Shown: piece by piece, positions 52,597 to 53,007 of the stretch
How positions within the stretch are numbered: position 1 is the first letter of the stretch
Layout: every line of letters starts with the position of its first letter
Assembly (NCBI GenBank): GCA_903837355.1
Contig: CAILUI010000198.1
Location: forward strand, 1 to 53,007
DNA from: an uncultured Victivallales bacterium
GTDB taxonomy: Bacteria; Verrucomicrobiota; Lentisphaeria; Oligosphaerales; JAFGRS01
Length of the DNA stretch: 53,007 bases
Direction of reading: 5' to 3'
Position numbers and translations under genes: made by a program
The notes under the pieces: model-generated
The model's input: the letters and a program-made list of their open reading frames with translations, nothing else
Databases searched by the model: none
Told to the model about the DNA's origin: nothing

Positions 52597-53007
52597 CCGC
52601 CCCACACCGTGCGCGGCTTCCCGCTTGCCCTGTCCCAGCGAACCACGGGGATGCTACTGGGGGGGATACTGGGTGCCCAGGTGCGCGGGAGAGGGGCAGA
52701 GGTCGTTGCCGTTTGCCCGCCCCAAGCCCGGTCGCTGCTCTGACCCCGCATCTGATCGACGTGCGGCGAGCCACTCGCGCTGGCGGTACCTGACCGCGCC
52801 CTGACAAACCCGCACTCGGGTCGCCACGGGGAGCGTCAGCTTCGATTCCTGGTTGAACGGTCCTCCTTCCGGCGCATCGACGCCGGGGGGTAGGAGCACT
52901 CGATTCCGCGCCGCCGCGCAATGCTGCTGCCGGAATTGGCCTGGTGGCCGGGACCTGGAATGGGGCAGAATGGCTGACTGAGGCGGCGATAGTGGCCGGC
53001 GACAGAC
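52597..53007. other. Gene-free right end of the window
   Basis: No coding sequence is supported on either strand; the open frames are short and compositionally unlikely. AGCCGC (52595-52600) pairs with GCGGCT (52613-52618) at the preceding gene's stop, a possible hairpin without a T-run, so at best a weak terminator. Confidence 0.4.

Overview
The window comes from a GC-rich bacterial genome with long secreted multidomain proteins, lipoprotein or signal-peptide leaders, sulfatase-type enzymes and clear Shine-Dalgarno starts. The protein repertoire resembles uncultivated Planctomycetota/PVC-like or neighbouring phyla (Hydrogenedentes, Armatimonadota and similar). That placement is an inference from gene style: no rRNA, tRNA or other marker gene was seen.

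Layout. (1) 1-1377, minus: a secreted right-handed beta-helix protein cut by the window edge. (2) 1839-6786, plus: a probable mobile-element module with a small Zn-finger-like protein, a degenerate Toprim/ATPase primase-like protein and two overlapping tyrosine recombinases. (3) 6967-11940, plus: an array of three orphan Rhs C-terminal toxin-immunity cassettes (LHH nuclease with SUKH; HNH-like nuclease with an unassigned immunity protein; PD-(D/E)xK nuclease with a small immunity protein). Each is preceded by a conserved leader and starts at a GTG inside the Rhs-core motif CANDPVN(G/A)VDPLGL. A truncated fourth leader ends the array. (4) 11964-17682: sulfate adenylyltransferase pair cysD-cysN, a membrane-anchored alkaline-phosphatase-superfamily hydrolase, and a convergent sulfatase-like lipoprotein. 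(5) 18175-21209, minus: a decayed toxin-immunity pair with frameshifts at G-runs, then an intact SHH-nuclease/SUKH orphan cassette with the same leader. (6) 21210-40831, minus: a 6371-residue Rhs/YD-repeat polymorphic toxin with its SUKH-like immunity gene. (7) 40863-48004, minus: three further secreted or membrane-anchored proteins on the same strand, the nearest being an FG-GAP/cadherin-like protein only 31 bp upstream of the giant gene. (8) 48424-52596, plus: two secreted TPR-type proteins behind a good sigma70-type promoter.

How it fits together. The giant Rhs protein is probably the expressed toxin-delivery backbone. Its variable C-terminus begins after CANDPVNAVDPLGL. Four orphan cassettes carry the same 14-residue junction and are therefore potential replacement C-termini with matching immunity genes. 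The most interesting signal is at that junction. In the orphan cassettes, but not in the giant gene, it is the right half of an inverted repeat (ACCGGGTCA, 11 nt, TGACCCGGT; perfect in one copy, degraded in three). The half-site TGACCCGGT also recurs at the stop codon of two immunity genes, so those two modules are bracketed by direct repeats. Two tyrosine recombinases lie directly upstream of the plus-strand array. An integron-like, site-specific cassette exchange system for Rhs toxin tips is a testable hypothesis; homologous recombination through the 42-bp core is the simpler alternative.
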